Notes: a model not told the origin generated them from the letters alone. A stretch of 34,105 nucleotides of DNA from an uncultured Saprospiraceae bacterium (GCA_938022935.1 CALIHL010000047.1:1-34105); one strand, 5' to 3'. Counted from the first letter of the stretch, positions 1 through 8,970 are shown. Program-made: numbers and translations.

Positions 1-88
1 TTTACTTTCTTTTATTTACATTTTCAAACTATCATGGAAATGTAGTCCAACTCTGAGAATCACTTGGGCACACAAAATCAAAAGCTGA

Positions 89-1756
89 TTACCCAATACC
101 TAATGGGCTAAATATCAGCCACAGCAACAAGACACAAGTGATTAAGACTAAGGTAAGCACACCATCTTTAGAGAATCGGAAAGTGGACGCAGTTTCCTTT
201 TTTTGAAAGGTCACCAGTGTGAGTGATTCTATCGATTGAGGTTCGGTCAACTTACTAATCAGCATAAGAAGTGCTGAACAAAACAAAAATAAGAATAATG
301 CAAAGTGTAAAAAGTTGATATCCAAGAAGTAGGCTAAAGCGCCATTTGGGTTCACTGTTATACTATTGTTGTTACTCATGAACTCCATAACCAAGCGAAA
401 GACCCCAATAGCAAAACCTGTCCATAGCGCTACTATGGCGCCTCGCGCATTGATCCATTTGAAAAACAGTCCTAACAAGAATACCGCTGCAATCGGTGGA
501 GAGATATAAGCCTGCACACTCTGAAGATAATGAAAGATACCGCCACCCATCAAAGCATTCATGAATGGAATCCATCCTAAACTCAACACGACCAAGATAA
601 TTGTAGCCAATCGGCCAAAACGAACTAGATCTTTTTCAGATGCTTTGGGCCTATATTTTTGATAAAAGTCAATTGTCAACAAGGTAGAACTAGAATTAAA
701 AGCGGAGGAAAGAGAGCTCATCAAAGCAGCCAACAATCCTGCAATAGCGAGTCCTTTTATCCCACTCGGCAACAATTGTGTGATGAGCGCTGGCAAGGCT
801 TGATCTGCATCGTCCAAGGAAAACTGAACCATCCCTTTTTGCATCAATGCATAGGCGATCACACCCGGTATAAAAAATAGAAAAACTGGTAGTAACTTCA
901 AGTAGCCAGCGAACAAAGCGCCCTTCCTAGCATTATCAACATCCTTAGCAGACAGAGCCCTTTGTACAATGTACTGATCCGTACACCAATACCAGACACC
1001 AAGGATCGGCGCACCAAACAACATACCCGTCCAAGGATAATTGGTATCCTCCATCGGTCGCCAGAGATTAAAGAACTGATCCACACTGGGCTTCCCCTCT
1101 TCTAATGATGCTTGAGATAATGTATCCATCAAACCACCCCATCCTTCAAGATGATATAGACCAAAGAGCGTGACCACCACAGTGCCCAATATCAATATGA
1201 AGGCTTGCACAAGGTCTGTATATATAACTGCCTTAAGTCCTCCCAACACAGTATACAAACCAGTAACAACAACAGTGATAATAGCCCCTGTCCAAAATGG
1301 AATGCCGAGGACCTCAAACACTAATGCTCCTGCAAAGATGATCAAAGAAATCTTCGTAATTATATATGCTAAGATCGAAACCACAGATAGATAGCTTCGA
1401 CATGCCGAAGAATATCTCTTTTCTAAAAACTCTGGCATCGTATAAACACCTGAGCGCAGATAAAATGGAACAAACACCCAGCCGAAAAGTATCAATACAA
1501 GTGATGCTATGATTTCAAAATTAGCCATTGGCATATCGGCCCGCGCTCCAGCGCCTGATACACCTAGTATTATCTCCGATCCAATATTAGAAGCAAACAG
1601 TGAGGCACCAATAACCAACCATCCTTGATTCTTACCAGCTAAAAAGTAATCTACTGATGAAAACTCAGCGTTATCTTTTTTTGATGCTGCCCATCTGGCG
1701 ATCCATAAGATGACACCAAAGTAAGCGCCGATGATAATAAAATCAAGAATGTTCAT
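89..1756 (-). CDS. Sodium/solute symporter, SGLT-type (SSS family)
   Basis: This 555-residue, very hydrophobic inner-membrane protein has the length and spacing of about 14 transmembrane helices. It probably couples Na+ entry to uptake of a sugar or similar small polar solute. The SSS-family stretch TGLYTVLGGLKAV lies at residues 165-177. The SGLT-like motif WYWCTDQYIVQR, known from the bacterial sugar transporter vSGLT, is at 255-266. It is the last gene of an operon with the Dabb lipoprotein (21 bp upstream), the SDR and the PhyH-like dioxygenase, so it probably imports the substrate those enzymes process. The family assignment is secure; the solute cannot be read from the sequence. The protein appears full length with an ATG start. 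Confidence 0.93.
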   Translation of the reverse strand: MNILDFIIIGAYFGVILWIARWAASKKDNAEFSSVDYFLAGKNQGWLVIGASLFASNIGSEIILGVSGAGARADMPMANFEIIASLVLILFGWVFVPFYLRSGVYTMPEFLEKRYSSACRSYLSVVSILAYIITKISLIIFAGALVFEVLGIPFWTGAIITVVVTGLYTVLGGLKAVIYTDLVQAFILILGTVVVTLFGLYHLEGWGGLMDTLSQASLEEGKPSVDQFFNLWRPMEDTNYPWTGMLFGAPILGVWYWCTDQYIVQRALSAKDVDNARKGALFAGYLKLLPVFLFFIPGVIAYALMQKGMVQFSLDDADQALPALITQLLPSGIKGLAIAGLLAALMSSLSSAFNSSSTLLTIDFYQKYRPKASEKDLVRFGRLATIILVVLSLGWIPFMNALMGGGIFHYLQSVQAYISPPIAAVFLLGLFFKWINARGAIVALWTGFAIGVFRLVMEFMSNNNSITVNPNGALAYFLDINFLHFALFLFLFCSALLMLISKLTEPQSIESLTLVTFQKKETASTFRFSKDGVLTLVLITCVLLLWLIFSPLGIG

Positions 1757-1777
1757 ACGGGCTTAGTTTTGCTCTAA

Positions 1778-2224
1778 CTAAGGATTAGTCCAATAATCAA
1801 CTACAAATACTTTCTCAAGGTGAGGCCCCAAGCTCTCTACAAATGCTTGATGTTGCGGATGCGGTGTATATATGCTATCTCTATCTTCCTCTGATGCAAA
1901 CGTCAATAAATAACAATGTGTAAAGTCCTGATGAAAATCTTCCGGGCTATCATTGATGCCCCATTCAAAATCCTTTACAACTGGTATTGCTTCTGCCAAT
2001 GCATTAAATGAATCATTCAATCTATTGACATCTTCTTCTCTGGCTTCATCTTTAAACTTAAATATAACCACGTGGCGGAGTAGTTTCTCCTTTGCATCTG
2101 ACTTAATCATTGATTCTGTCTTTTTTGTAGGTTCTGTTTTGTCATTGCTCTTCTTTTCATCACAAGCCGTAAAGCTTAAAAGGGCCATGAGCGTACTCGC
2201 TAAAAAAATATTTCTTATTTCCAT
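1778..2224 (-). CDS. Lipoprotein with Dabb (stress-responsive alpha/beta-barrel) domain
   Basis: This 148-residue protein starts with a lipoprotein signal: hydrophobic residues 6-18, then FTA-C with the lipidated Cys at 21. A charged linker (about 22-48) leads to a Dabb domain (about 49-146) that begins LLRHVVIFKFK and ends VFVVDYWTNP, the usual edge strands of this dimeric ferredoxin-like fold. Known Dabb proteins include plant stress proteins and polyketide cyclases; some bacterial copies sit in sugar or aromatic catabolic clusters. No catalytic role can be assigned. It lies between the SDR gene (22 bp upstream) and the symporter gene (21 bp downstream), so it is probably an exported member of the same pathway. 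Confidence 0.85.
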   Translation of the reverse strand: MEIRNIFLASTLMALLSFTACDEKKSNDKTEPTKKTESMIKSDAKEKLLRHVVIFKFKDEAREEDVNRLNDSFNALAEAIPVVKDFEWGINDSPEDFHQDFTHCYLLTFASEEDRDSIYTPHPQHQAFVESLGPHLEKVFVVDYWTNP

Positions 2225-2246
2225 TTTGTTCTATTTCTATTTTAAA

Positions 2247-3053
2247 TTATAAAATACCGCCCATACTTCCTCCATCCAATTTGATGGCTGCTCCATTAGT
2301 AGCAGATGCCAATGGACTCGATAGATAGACGATGCTATTAGCAATCTCTTCTACAGTTGCAAATCGCTGCAGTAAGGACGAGGTTCTGACTTCTTTGAAA
2401 AAATCAGATTCTGCGTCAGCTTTTGACTTACCTTCCTTTTCGGCCAAGTCGCTCAAAAACTGATCTGCTCCTTCTGTCATAGTCGATCCAGGTATAACCG
2501 TATTAACCGTCACTCCACTTCCTTTGGTTAATTGAGCCAGCCCTCTGGAGATCGCTAAGATGGCAGCTTTAGTCGTGCTATATGCAATCAAATCCGCAGG
2601 TACGAGTGTTGCACATTCGCTTGAAATAAAAAGCACTCGCCCCCAATCCTTATCTAACATCTTAGGTAATAGATGTCTGGATAAGCGAACACCACTCATA
2701 ACATTGACTTCATATTGGCGTTGCCAATCCTCGTCTGTTGTTTTAAAAAAGGATTGAGAAGAATATATACCAACATTGTTGATCAGGATATCAATATCAG
2801 ATAGTCCTTGAGTCAATGTTTCAATCGATCGCTTATTAGAAAAGTCGGCGACTACCCCTTCAACTACAACCTCATTGTCCATCCGAAGAGCATCTGATTT
2901 TAGACGATCTATTGCTTTCTCCACAGATGATGCTGTGCGACCATTTATCATCACATGTGCGCCTTCTTGTAAGAATTTTTGAGCAACCCCATAACCAATG
3001 CCAGCGGTTGACCCACTGATAAAGACTTTTTTCCCTTCAAGTTTCAAATCCAT
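2247..3053 (-). CDS. Short-chain dehydrogenase/reductase (SDR)
   Basis: A 268-residue classical SDR. The Rossmann glycine motif SGSTAGIG is at residues 13-20, the NNVG motif at 92-95, and the catalytic Ser (around 144-145) with Tyr158-x3-Lys162 (YSTTK) follows. The C-terminus carries the TNGAAIKLDGG segment typical of cofactor-closing loops in FabG-like enzymes. It is a cytoplasmic NAD(P)-dependent oxidoreductase; the substrate is unknown. Only 3 bp separate it from the stop of the PhyH-like gene, which implies co-transcription and probably sequential action, such as oxidation of a hydroxylated product. This link is inferred from the operon alone. Confidence 0.93.
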   Translation of the reverse strand: MDLKLEGKKVFISGSTAGIGYGVAQKFLQEGAHVMINGRTASSVEKAIDRLKSDALRMDNEVVVEGVVADFSNKRSIETLTQGLSDIDILINNVGIYSSQSFFKTTDEDWQRQYEVNVMSGVRLSRHLLPKMLDKDWGRVLFISSECATLVPADLIAYSTTKAAILAISRGLAQLTKGSGVTVNTVIPGSTMTEGADQFLSDLAEKEGKSKADAESDFFKEVRTSSLLQRFATVEEIANSIVYLSSPLASATNGAAIKLDGGSMGGIL

Positions 3054-3056
3054 ATA

Positions 3057-4040
3057 TCACCATTTCTTTAGTCCTAACAATCGCTCTCCCAGTTCATTTA
3101 GGACAGCTCTGTCGTAATTCGTTTGTTCCCAATTCCTCGGATCTCCTGGGAAAGCATACCCTTCTGGAGCAATCCTATGCTTCCATGAGTTGATGCGCCA
3201 CTCCTTAAGTGATTCATTGTCTTCTTGTGCAGGCATCATGGATATGTACTGCGCAATTCTAACTTTATCCTCCGTATGATTCGGTCGGATACCATGCGGC
3301 TGAGCACTATTAAAAATCAACAAGTCTCCCGCTTCAAGAGGGACTTTCACTAATTTATCTTCAAGGCCAGCAACATCTGGTTTAAAGTGATCTCTGTCTT
3401 CTGGTTGAGATAGTTTCCAAGAGTCATAATTCCTATACAGCCATGGTATACACTGAAACCCGCCCATGTTTTCATCCGTTTGATCTGCAAGGGCTAAGAC
3501 GCCTTGTACATTTTGAGGCTTTGTCTCTGGATCATAATCCCAATGGATAAAACCTTTGTATTCATATCCAGGTCTAATTGGAAAATTTAAATTAGCTCGA
3601 TCTATGGTAACCCATAGTTGCTCCATACCCCATATATCCACGAAGGCATCATAAACTCTTTTAGTTTGTCGATTATTCCAAAGATGTTGATGATTATAAA
3701 CTTCCACCATGCCCGTTCCTGCAAGTTCCTTCATTTGCATTTCTGCTCTTGGTGCGGCATACCAGGACTTAGGATTGTTAGGATCTTTCTCATCAAACTC
3801 CCATAGGAAGTCTGCAGTTCGACCCGCTTGCTCGCGTGACACCGCTTGCTTGATGACAATGTATCCATTGTCCTTCCAAAACTTCCAATCATCCATTGTT
3901 AACACGCGCAAGGTCTCTACAGTAGCACTTTGCCTCAAGATTACATTACTACTTTTCGCTGTTGATGGATTGCCAGGTATGTCTTTGTGTTGATTATCTG
4001 GGACCGTTTTGGCGGTCATTGACGATTCTTTTTTCTCCAT
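3057..4040 (-). CDS. Phytanoyl-CoA dioxygenase (PhyH) family Fe(II)/2-oxoglutarate oxygenase
   Basis: This 327-residue protein carries the facial-triad pattern of PhyH-like oxygenases: HWD at residues 166-168 (His166, Asp168), the distal His249 in the AQPHG segment, and Arg261 (VRIAQY), a likely 2-oxoglutarate anchor. The family hydroxylates varied small molecules and lipids; phytanate itself is not implied. It is first in the operon and divergent from the araC-like gene. A TAACTTTG box on the minus strand at 4068-4075 gives a plausible promoter. The first 40 residues are polar and look disordered; an internal ATG at codon 8 is an alternative start. Family confidence is high and the substrate is unknown. 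Confidence 0.9.
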   Translation of the reverse strand: MEKKESSMTAKTVPDNQHKDIPGNPSTAKSSNVILRQSATVETLRVLTMDDWKFWKDNGYIVIKQAVSREQAGRTADFLWEFDEKDPNNPKSWYAAPRAEMQMKELAGTGMVEVYNHQHLWNNRQTKRVYDAFVDIWGMEQLWVTIDRANLNFPIRPGYEYKGFIHWDYDPETKPQNVQGVLALADQTDENMGGFQCIPWLYRNYDSWKLSQPEDRDHFKPDVAGLEDKLVKVPLEAGDLLIFNSAQPHGIRPNHTEDKVRIAQYISMMPAQEDNESLKEWRINSWKHRIAPEGYAFPGDPRNWEQTNYDRAVLNELGERLLGLKKW

Positions 4041-4067
4041 CGTTGTTTATTTTATTGTCTGATACTG

Positions 4068-4075
4068 CAAAGTTA
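4068..4075 (-). promoter_or_regulatory. Bacteroidota-type -7 box for the phyH-SDR-Dabb-symporter operon
   Basis: TAACTTTG on the minus strand matches the phylum consensus TAnnTTTG and lies 27 bp upstream of the ATG at 4040, leaving a leader of about 20 nt. The -33 TTG is not well spaced, so this is a plausible rather than certain promoter. Confidence 0.45.
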
Positions 4076-4177
4076 AAGAGGTCGCCAACAAGTGATTTTC
4101 ACATTTTTGACAGATACTTGTACAATATTGACTTGTAGGTTAAGGATATTCACCAGTTTACTTAATATTGTATCATT

Positions 4178-5020
4178 ATGAAGGTTCAACTGGAGACTGT
4201 ATCAAGTCTAGTCAATCGTTCATTCAGCATGATGATCAATCCTCGCCTGAGTGATTTGTTTTTCTGGCACTCTCATCCAGAGTACGAGTTAGTATATATC
4301 AAAGCCACACAGGGACCACGCCATATTGGAGACCACACTTCCACTTATGAAGGCAGTGACCTTGTTTTAATCGGCCCAGACATTCCACATTTAAATTTTG
4401 ATTATGGTGTTAAGGGAGATTATCAAAAGGTTGTCGTCCATCTTAAAAAAGACTTTGTGGAGCGACACTTCATTGATGTCCCAGAATTAGGTGCCATCCA
4501 TACACTATTTGAAAAATCTAAAAGAGGTATTGCATTTTTTGGTGATGAAACAGCAACAATTGGAAAAGACCTTTTTAGCATAGCCGCGCTCAATCCTCTA
4601 CAACAATATTTAAAATTAGTGGAGATACTACAATTACTTTACAAAGTCAAAACAAAGAAGTTGTTGCACGATACGCCATATATCAATCAGTATAGCAATA
4701 AAGAGCAAGAGAGGCTAAGAGTGATTCATGCTTACATCGATAACAACTATCATCGCAAAATAGAATTAGGTGAGATAGCGGAGATCTGCTTTATGACAAG
4801 AGAGGCATTTTGTCGATACTTCAAAAAAATGACAAAGTATACCTTTATAGAATTTCTTAATCGATACCGCATCAGCCATTCTAAACGATACCTGATGACC
4901 GGTCAGAGTGTAAGCGAAGCTTGTTATCAATCAGGCTTTCAAAGCCTATCTTACTACAATAGGATATTCAAAAAAGTGACCCATGAGAACCCGAGTAAGT
5001 TCCGAGCCAAATATCTATAG
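4178..5020 (+). CDS. AraC-family transcriptional regulator with N-terminal cupin sensor
   Basis: A 280-residue protein. An N-terminal cupin-like ligand domain (about 20-110) contains the HSHPEYELVYI segment at the first strands. The C-terminal double helix-turn-helix DNA-binding domain (about 180-280) has FMTREAFCRYFKKMTKYTFIEFLNRYR in the first half, written here with the usual conserved hydrophobics, and SGFQSLSYYNRIFKK in the second. It lies divergent from the PhyH/SDR/Dabb/symporter operon across a 137-bp gap and 13 bp before the VOC gene. By the usual logic of divergent AraC genes it probably activates that operon in response to its substrate. The inducer cannot be inferred. Confidence 0.92.
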   Translation: MKVQLETVSSLVNRSFSMMINPRLSDLFFWHSHPEYELVYIKATQGPRHIGDHTSTYEGSDLVLIGPDIPHLNFDYGVKGDYQKVVVHLKKDFVERHFIDVPELGAIHTLFEKSKRGIAFFGDETATIGKDLFSIAALNPLQQYLKLVEILQLLYKVKTKKLLHDTPYINQYSNKEQERLRVIHAYIDNNYHRKIELGEIAEICFMTREAFCRYFKKMTKYTFIEFLNRYRISHSKRYLMTGQSVSEACYQSGFQSLSYYNRIFKKVTHENPSKFRAKYL

Positions 5021-5033
5021 TTAACAGCAAGCA

Positions 5034-5420
5034 ATGAAAATAGAAAGACTACATCACATCGCCATAATTTGTTCTAATTACAACAAGTCAAAACACTTTT
5101 ATACGCATATCCTTGGCTTTAAGGTCGAGCAAGAAGTATATCGAGAAAATCGACAATCATATAAATTAGATCTATCTCTAAATGGTACATATCTTATAGA
5201 GCTATTCTCTTTCCCCAATCCTCCAAATAGGCCTTCGTATCCTGAGGCTTCTGGTTTAAGGCATTTGGCTTTTGGTGTTAAAGACTTAGATGCTTGGATT
5301 GTTCATTTGCAAGAGCATAACGTTATAGCAGAGCCCATAAGAATAGATGATTTTACAAATAAGAGATTTTTCTTCTTCAATGATCCCGACAACCTGCCAA
5401 TAGAGTTATACGAAATTTAG
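5034..5420 (+). CDS. gloA2: VOC (glyoxalase/bleomycin-resistance) family protein, YaeR/GloA2-like
   Basis: This 128-residue single-domain VOC protein closely resembles Escherichia coli YaeR (GloA2) along its whole length. Shared landmarks are LHHIAIIC near the start (metal-ligand His), the FYTHILGF strand-helix, YLIELFSFPNPP, GLRHLAFGV and the terminal LPIELYE with a metal-ligand Glu. YaeR-type proteins are metal-binding glyoxalase-like enzymes of uncertain physiological substrate. The gene begins 13 bp after the AraC-type regulator and probably shares its transcript. Family assignment is strong; the symbol rests on remembered similarity to YaeR, not on a search. Confidence 0.87.
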   Translation: MKIERLHHIAIICSNYNKSKHFYTHILGFKVEQEVYRENRQSYKLDLSLNGTYLIELFSFPNPPNRPSYPEASGLRHLAFGVKDLDAWIVHLQEHNVIAEPIRIDDFTNKRFFFFNDPDNLPIELYEI

Positions 5421-5463
5421 CCGTAGTGAATCTTTCCATTGTTATTACTCAAAGTGTAAAGTA

Positions 5464-5510
5464 AGGTCAGGATTAAGAGGCAACAATTCCTCCTTCGAGA
5501 CTCCTGACCT
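5464..5510. repeat. 9-bp inverted repeat, possible structured RNA or terminator after the VOC gene
   Basis: AGGTCAGGA (5464-5472) and TCCTGACCT (5502-5510) are perfect inverted repeats. Inside them a smaller GAGG...CCTC arm pair can form. No T-run follows, so this is not a canonical intrinsic terminator. It begins 43 bp after the VOC stop codon. Confidence 0.4.
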
Positions 5511-5532
5511 GAAAGGGTCAAAGCTCAATAGT

Positions 5533-5549
5533 CGATAGCATCGCTATCG
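5533..5549. repeat. Perfect 7-bp hairpin in the VOC-sulfatase spacer
   Basis: CGATAGC-ATC-GCTATCG is a compact palindrome. It is flanked on both sides by the short direct repeat AATAGTC (left 5528-5534, right just after 5549). It lies 110 bp before the sulfatase ATG. It could be a repeat element or an operator; no T-run follows. Confidence 0.4.
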
Positions 5550-5658
5550 GTTAATAGTCACCCCTAAACTGTTTGACGCGCATTTTTGACCAAAAACCAT
5601 GACAGACTAAGAGTATGCCAAATCTCTTGTTTCCTCCAATAATTCTCATCTTAGAGTT

Positions 5659-7227
5659 ATGAGCGCTATCTTTAAAACCACCCTCTACTTCTTGCTGATC
5701 GCAGTAGGCCTATCAACAGCATGCAACGAGACTACAGAGAAACCACCCATAAAACCTAATGTTCTTTTCATCTCCATCGATGACCTGAGAACATCTCTTG
5801 GGGTTTATGAAGACCCCATTGTTCATTCGCCCCATATAGATAAATTAGCTTCTGAAGGAATCACATTTAGAGAAGCCTTCTGTCAGTCGGCTGTCTGTGC
5901 TCCATCAAGAGCAAGCCTAATGACGGGCGTGCGACCTGACTCAACACGAGTATGGCATCTTGGGGATAAGTTTCGTGAGATCAATCCACAGGCGGTAACC
6001 ATGCCACAACACTTTTCTAAGTTTGGTTATCGCACTGTCAATATTGGAAAGATCTTTCATAACTATATGCCAGACTCTATCTCTTGGGATGAGCCCGACC
6101 TAAGACCTTCACAATATTTAAAGAAAGATTGGTTAAAAAGAGATGGAGAAACATTTTACATAAGTGAAGAAGTCGCTAAGTCACAAGAGATAAAAAGAGA
6201 CTCACTTTTAAAACTAAGACCTATAAGATACGCAGATGGCTGGAACACTGGACCGGCATGGGAAGCCGCCGATGTACATGACACCATGTACTATGATGGT
6301 GCACAAAATGAATTAGCAAAAAGAGCGATCACAAGACTGTCAAAATCAGACGAGCCGTTCTTCATGGGACTAGGATACTTCCGACCGCACCTACCTTTTG
6401 CTGTTCCAAAAAAATATTGGGACATGTACGGTCCTGCAACAATGCCATTGGCCAGTAATACAAACATACCAGAAGGCGCTCCGCTACAAACAATGAACTC
6501 TATGTACGAGCTACGGCACTATGATGGCTTCAATCATATCGGTCATCCAACTTCCTCATACAGAATGAGCGAGGACACCATCAGAACACTACGACAGGGT
6601 TATTATGCAAGCGTTAGCTATGTTGATGCATTGCTCGGCGATCTTATCAGGCACCTCAAAGAAGTCGGCATCTATGACAATACCATCATAGTCGTCTGGG
6701 GAGATCATGGCTGGAAACTGGGAGATCACAATAGTTGGGGCAAGATGACTAATTATAATATTGACCTCAAGGTGCCTATCATCATCCGGACACCTGATCA
6801 AAAGAATCGTGGGATACAGACACATGCGATTACAGAACTTGTAGACCTTTTCCCTACCATATGTGAACTCGCAGGGATCACAGTACCAGATTATATGCAA
6901 GGTCGCAGTCTTGTGCCATTGATGAATGATCCTAATCAACCCTGGAAGCGCGCAGCTTTTAGCCAGTTTCATAGGAGACCAAAGGTATCAGCAGATGGAA
7001 AAAGATATATGGGCTACTCTATGAACACCAAAGAATATCACTACATCGAATGGTACAGTTGGAACCACAAAACAGGCACAAGAGGAGAATTAAAAAATAT
7101 AGAACTATACGATAGAGCAAATGATCCCTTCGAAAAAGCAAATATTGCTGATGATCCAGACATGAGTTCTATAAAAGAAGAACTCGCCGCTCAACTCGCT
7201 GGCGGTTGGAAAGAGGCATTGTCATAA
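5659..7227 (+). CDS. Secreted sulfatase lipoprotein, iduronate-2-sulfatase-like
   Basis: A 522-residue type I sulfatase. The N-terminus is a lipoprotein signal ending LSTA-C with Cys22. The metal-binding Asp pair is D41-D42 (ISIDDL). The formylglycine site is C80-APSR (CxPSR type), which needs a formylglycine-generating enzyme not found in this window. Later GDHGWKLGDHNSWGK (metal and sulfate ligands) aligns with the human iduronate-2-sulfatase segment, as does VLFISIDDLRTSLG at the start. The family removes sulfate esters from glycans, here probably at the cell surface. The neighbouring AraC, SGLT-like symporter and oxidoreductases suggest use of sulfated (algal or animal) carbohydrate, which is inference. 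Confidence 0.93.
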   Translation: MSAIFKTTLYFLLIAVGLSTACNETTEKPPIKPNVLFISIDDLRTSLGVYEDPIVHSPHIDKLASEGITFREAFCQSAVCAPSRASLMTGVRPDSTRVWHLGDKFREINPQAVTMPQHFSKFGYRTVNIGKIFHNYMPDSISWDEPDLRPSQYLKKDWLKRDGETFYISEEVAKSQEIKRDSLLKLRPIRYADGWNTGPAWEAADVHDTMYYDGAQNELAKRAITRLSKSDEPFFMGLGYFRPHLPFAVPKKYWDMYGPATMPLASNTNIPEGAPLQTMNSMYELRHYDGFNHIGHPTSSYRMSEDTIRTLRQGYYASVSYVDALLGDLIRHLKEVGIYDNTIIVVWGDHGWKLGDHNSWGKMTNYNIDLKVPIIIRTPDQKNRGIQTHAITELVDLFPTICELAGITVPDYMQGRSLVPLMNDPNQPWKRAAFSQFHRRPKVSADGKRYMGYSMNTKEYHYIEWYSWNHKTGTRGELKNIELYDRANDPFEKANIADDPDMSSIKEELAAQLAGGWKEALS

Positions 7228-7255
7228 ATGAATGTCCAAGAAAATTGAAAACACA

Positions 7256-7816
7256 ATGAAACTTGTCATCATAACAGGACCTCCTGCAGTAGGAAAAATG
7301 ACGGTGGGTCGCATGTTAGAAAAAATAACAGACCTTAGGTTATTTCACAATCATATGTCTATAGAACTGGTTAACAAGTTCTTCGATTTTGGAACGAAGG
7401 AGTTTGAGCGCTTAGACAAGATCATTAGGTTTGAGATCTTTAAAGAAGTAGCAAAAAGTAAACTTAATGGAATTATCTTCACAATAGTTTGGGATTTTGA
7501 CTTTGAAGAAGATGAAGTTTATATCGATGAGATCATTGAGGTATTTAAAAAGAACGGTTCAGAAGTTTATATAGTTGAACTTTATGCAGATCTCAAAGTC
7601 CGTCTTGAGAGAAATAAGAATAAGGATCGCTTAGAACAAAAACCATCAAAAAGAGATCTCGAAATGTCAGAAAAGTCTCTACTCCACTCAGAATCTGAAT
7701 ATCGTATGGTCTCTAAGGAGAATGAATTCGAAAATAAATCAATCTACAAAATCAATAATAAGAACATCACTCCTTTGGAAGCAGCTAAGATGATTAAGGC
7801 AAAGTTTAATCTATGA
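7256..7816 (+). CDS. Small P-loop kinase-like NTPase
   Basis: The start at 7256 gives 186 residues beginning MKLVIITGPPAVGKMT; an in-frame ATG at 7232 would add eight polar residues but lies outside the fold. The Walker A-like loop GPPAVGK is followed by Met-Thr rather than directly by Thr. LFHNHMSIELV follows in the position of the substrate-binding helix, and a lid-like basic stretch (RLERNKNKDRL) comes near the middle. This resembles shikimate/gluconate-kinase-like phosphotransferases of unknown substrate. It sits 28 bp after the sulfatase stop (4 bp if the upstream ATG is used), so it may be translated from the same mRNA, though a functional link is not evident. Confidence 0.8.
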   Translation: MKLVIITGPPAVGKMTVGRMLEKITDLRLFHNHMSIELVNKFFDFGTKEFERLDKIIRFEIFKEVAKSKLNGIIFTIVWDFDFEEDEVYIDEIIEVFKKNGSEVYIVELYADLKVRLERNKNKDRLEQKPSKRDLEMSEKSLLHSESEYRMVSKENEFENKSIYKINNKNITPLEAAKMIKAKFNL

Positions 7817-8000
7817 ATATAAAATTTTACAAAGTGGAATGGCTTACCTAACCCGTAGATAGATACTATACCAGCAATATCTCCATCTTGCAACCCTTTC
7901 AAAGAACTGAAAGTAACGCTTGAATGGTGTTTCTTTACATAAAAAGAAAAGGTATCAACGCTAAAAAAGCAATTGACTCTTGATGAATGAAACTTTCAAA

Positions 8001-8966
8001 CTATAACCATCTTACAATCTGATCTATAATAATCGCCACCAGTCTTGCTGTACTTTGATCTTGGTCAAAAGCTGGGTTGAGCTCTGCCAGATCACAAGAC
8101 ACCACCTTCTTAGAAGCCATAATGACCTCAAGTAGTTTCAAAAAGAACGCCGGTTCTAAACCAAGTGGAGATGGCGCACTAACACCTGGTGCATAAGCAG
8201 ATGAAAAACCATCCATATCGATAGAAAGGTAGATATAGTCGTGAGCTTCTATAAAAGATGAAAGACGCGCTGTCACTGATAACAACTGAGACATTGTACA
8301 ATCTTCAATCATCACATACGGTACATCATGCACAGCTGCAATCTCAAACAACTCTTGATTATTGGCTTGTCGTTGGATGCCGATTGGCATGTAAGAGACA
8401 TGCGATGCATGGCCAGTTAAGATCTGATAAAACGGAGTCCCAGAATTACATCTACCCACCACTGGTCTTAGATCAAAGTGCGCATCAAAGTTGATCACAC
8501 CAATCTTTTTAGTACTTACACTTTCAAGGTGATCTGCAATTCCAACAAAATGGCCATATGCTATGTCATGACCTCCGCCAAGTACAATTGGAAAGACACC
8601 TGCTGATAGCAACCAAGAAACTGATTGCGACAGTGCCTTTTGACAACGTTCTAACTCACCGTCATCACAGACAACGTCTCCAAAGTCTACAATCTTCTTT
8701 TCTAACGTATGATATGAAAGCTTACCCAATCTTTCTCTGATGGCAGCTGGCCCTTCTTGTGCTCCCACTCTACCGTTGTTTCTTCTAACACCTTCATCAC
8801 ATGCATATCCAAGGATACCCACCGTACCTTTTTCTATATTAACATCTGGTGCTTCCAAGGATGATAAAGTCACTCGTTCATGCCAGTACAAAAGTCGTTC
8901 TGAGTTACGCCCTTTCCATACATCAGGCTCAGTTTTTTGATAATACGTTTTATATAGATCAGTCAT
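8001..8966 (-). CDS. hutG: Formimidoylglutamase (arginase/ureohydrolase family)
   Basis: A 321-residue ureohydrolase-fold enzyme with the complete binuclear Mn site: GGGHD at 130-134 (His133), DAHFD at 161-165 (Asp161, His163, Asp165) and SIDMD at 248-252 (Asp250, Asp252). Its position directly behind hutI (4 bp spacing) in a hut operon makes formimidoylglutamase, the last step of histidine degradation (N-formimidoyl-glutamate to glutamate plus formamide), far more likely than arginase or agmatinase. It is cytoplasmic. It is the last gene of the operon and converges with the kinase gene across a 184-bp spacer with no other recognisable feature. Confidence 0.93.
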   Translation of the reverse strand: MTDLYKTYYQKTEPDVWKGRNSERLLYWHERVTLSSLEAPDVNIEKGTVGILGYACDEGVRRNNGRVGAQEGPAAIRERLGKLSYHTLEKKIVDFGDVVCDDGELERCQKALSQSVSWLLSAGVFPIVLGGGHDIAYGHFVGIADHLESVSTKKIGVINFDAHFDLRPVVGRCNSGTPFYQILTGHASHVSYMPIGIQRQANNQELFEIAAVHDVPYVMIEDCTMSQLLSVTARLSSFIEAHDYIYLSIDMDGFSSAYAPGVSAPSPLGLEPAFFLKLLEVIMASKKVVSCDLAELNPAFDQDQSTARLVAIIIDQIVRWL

Positions 8967-8970
8967 GCTA

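Noticed and set aside
7921-7955. Hairpin TTTCTTT...AAAGAAA in the convergent kinase-hutG spacer as a terminator
   Set aside because: The stem is all A/T-rich with only one C per arm and no GC core; too weak to call.
8001-8966. Arginase or agmatinase instead of HutG
   Set aside because: The Mn-site motifs alone cannot separate these, but the position 4 bp behind hutI in a hutHUI operon makes formimidoylglutamase much more likely.
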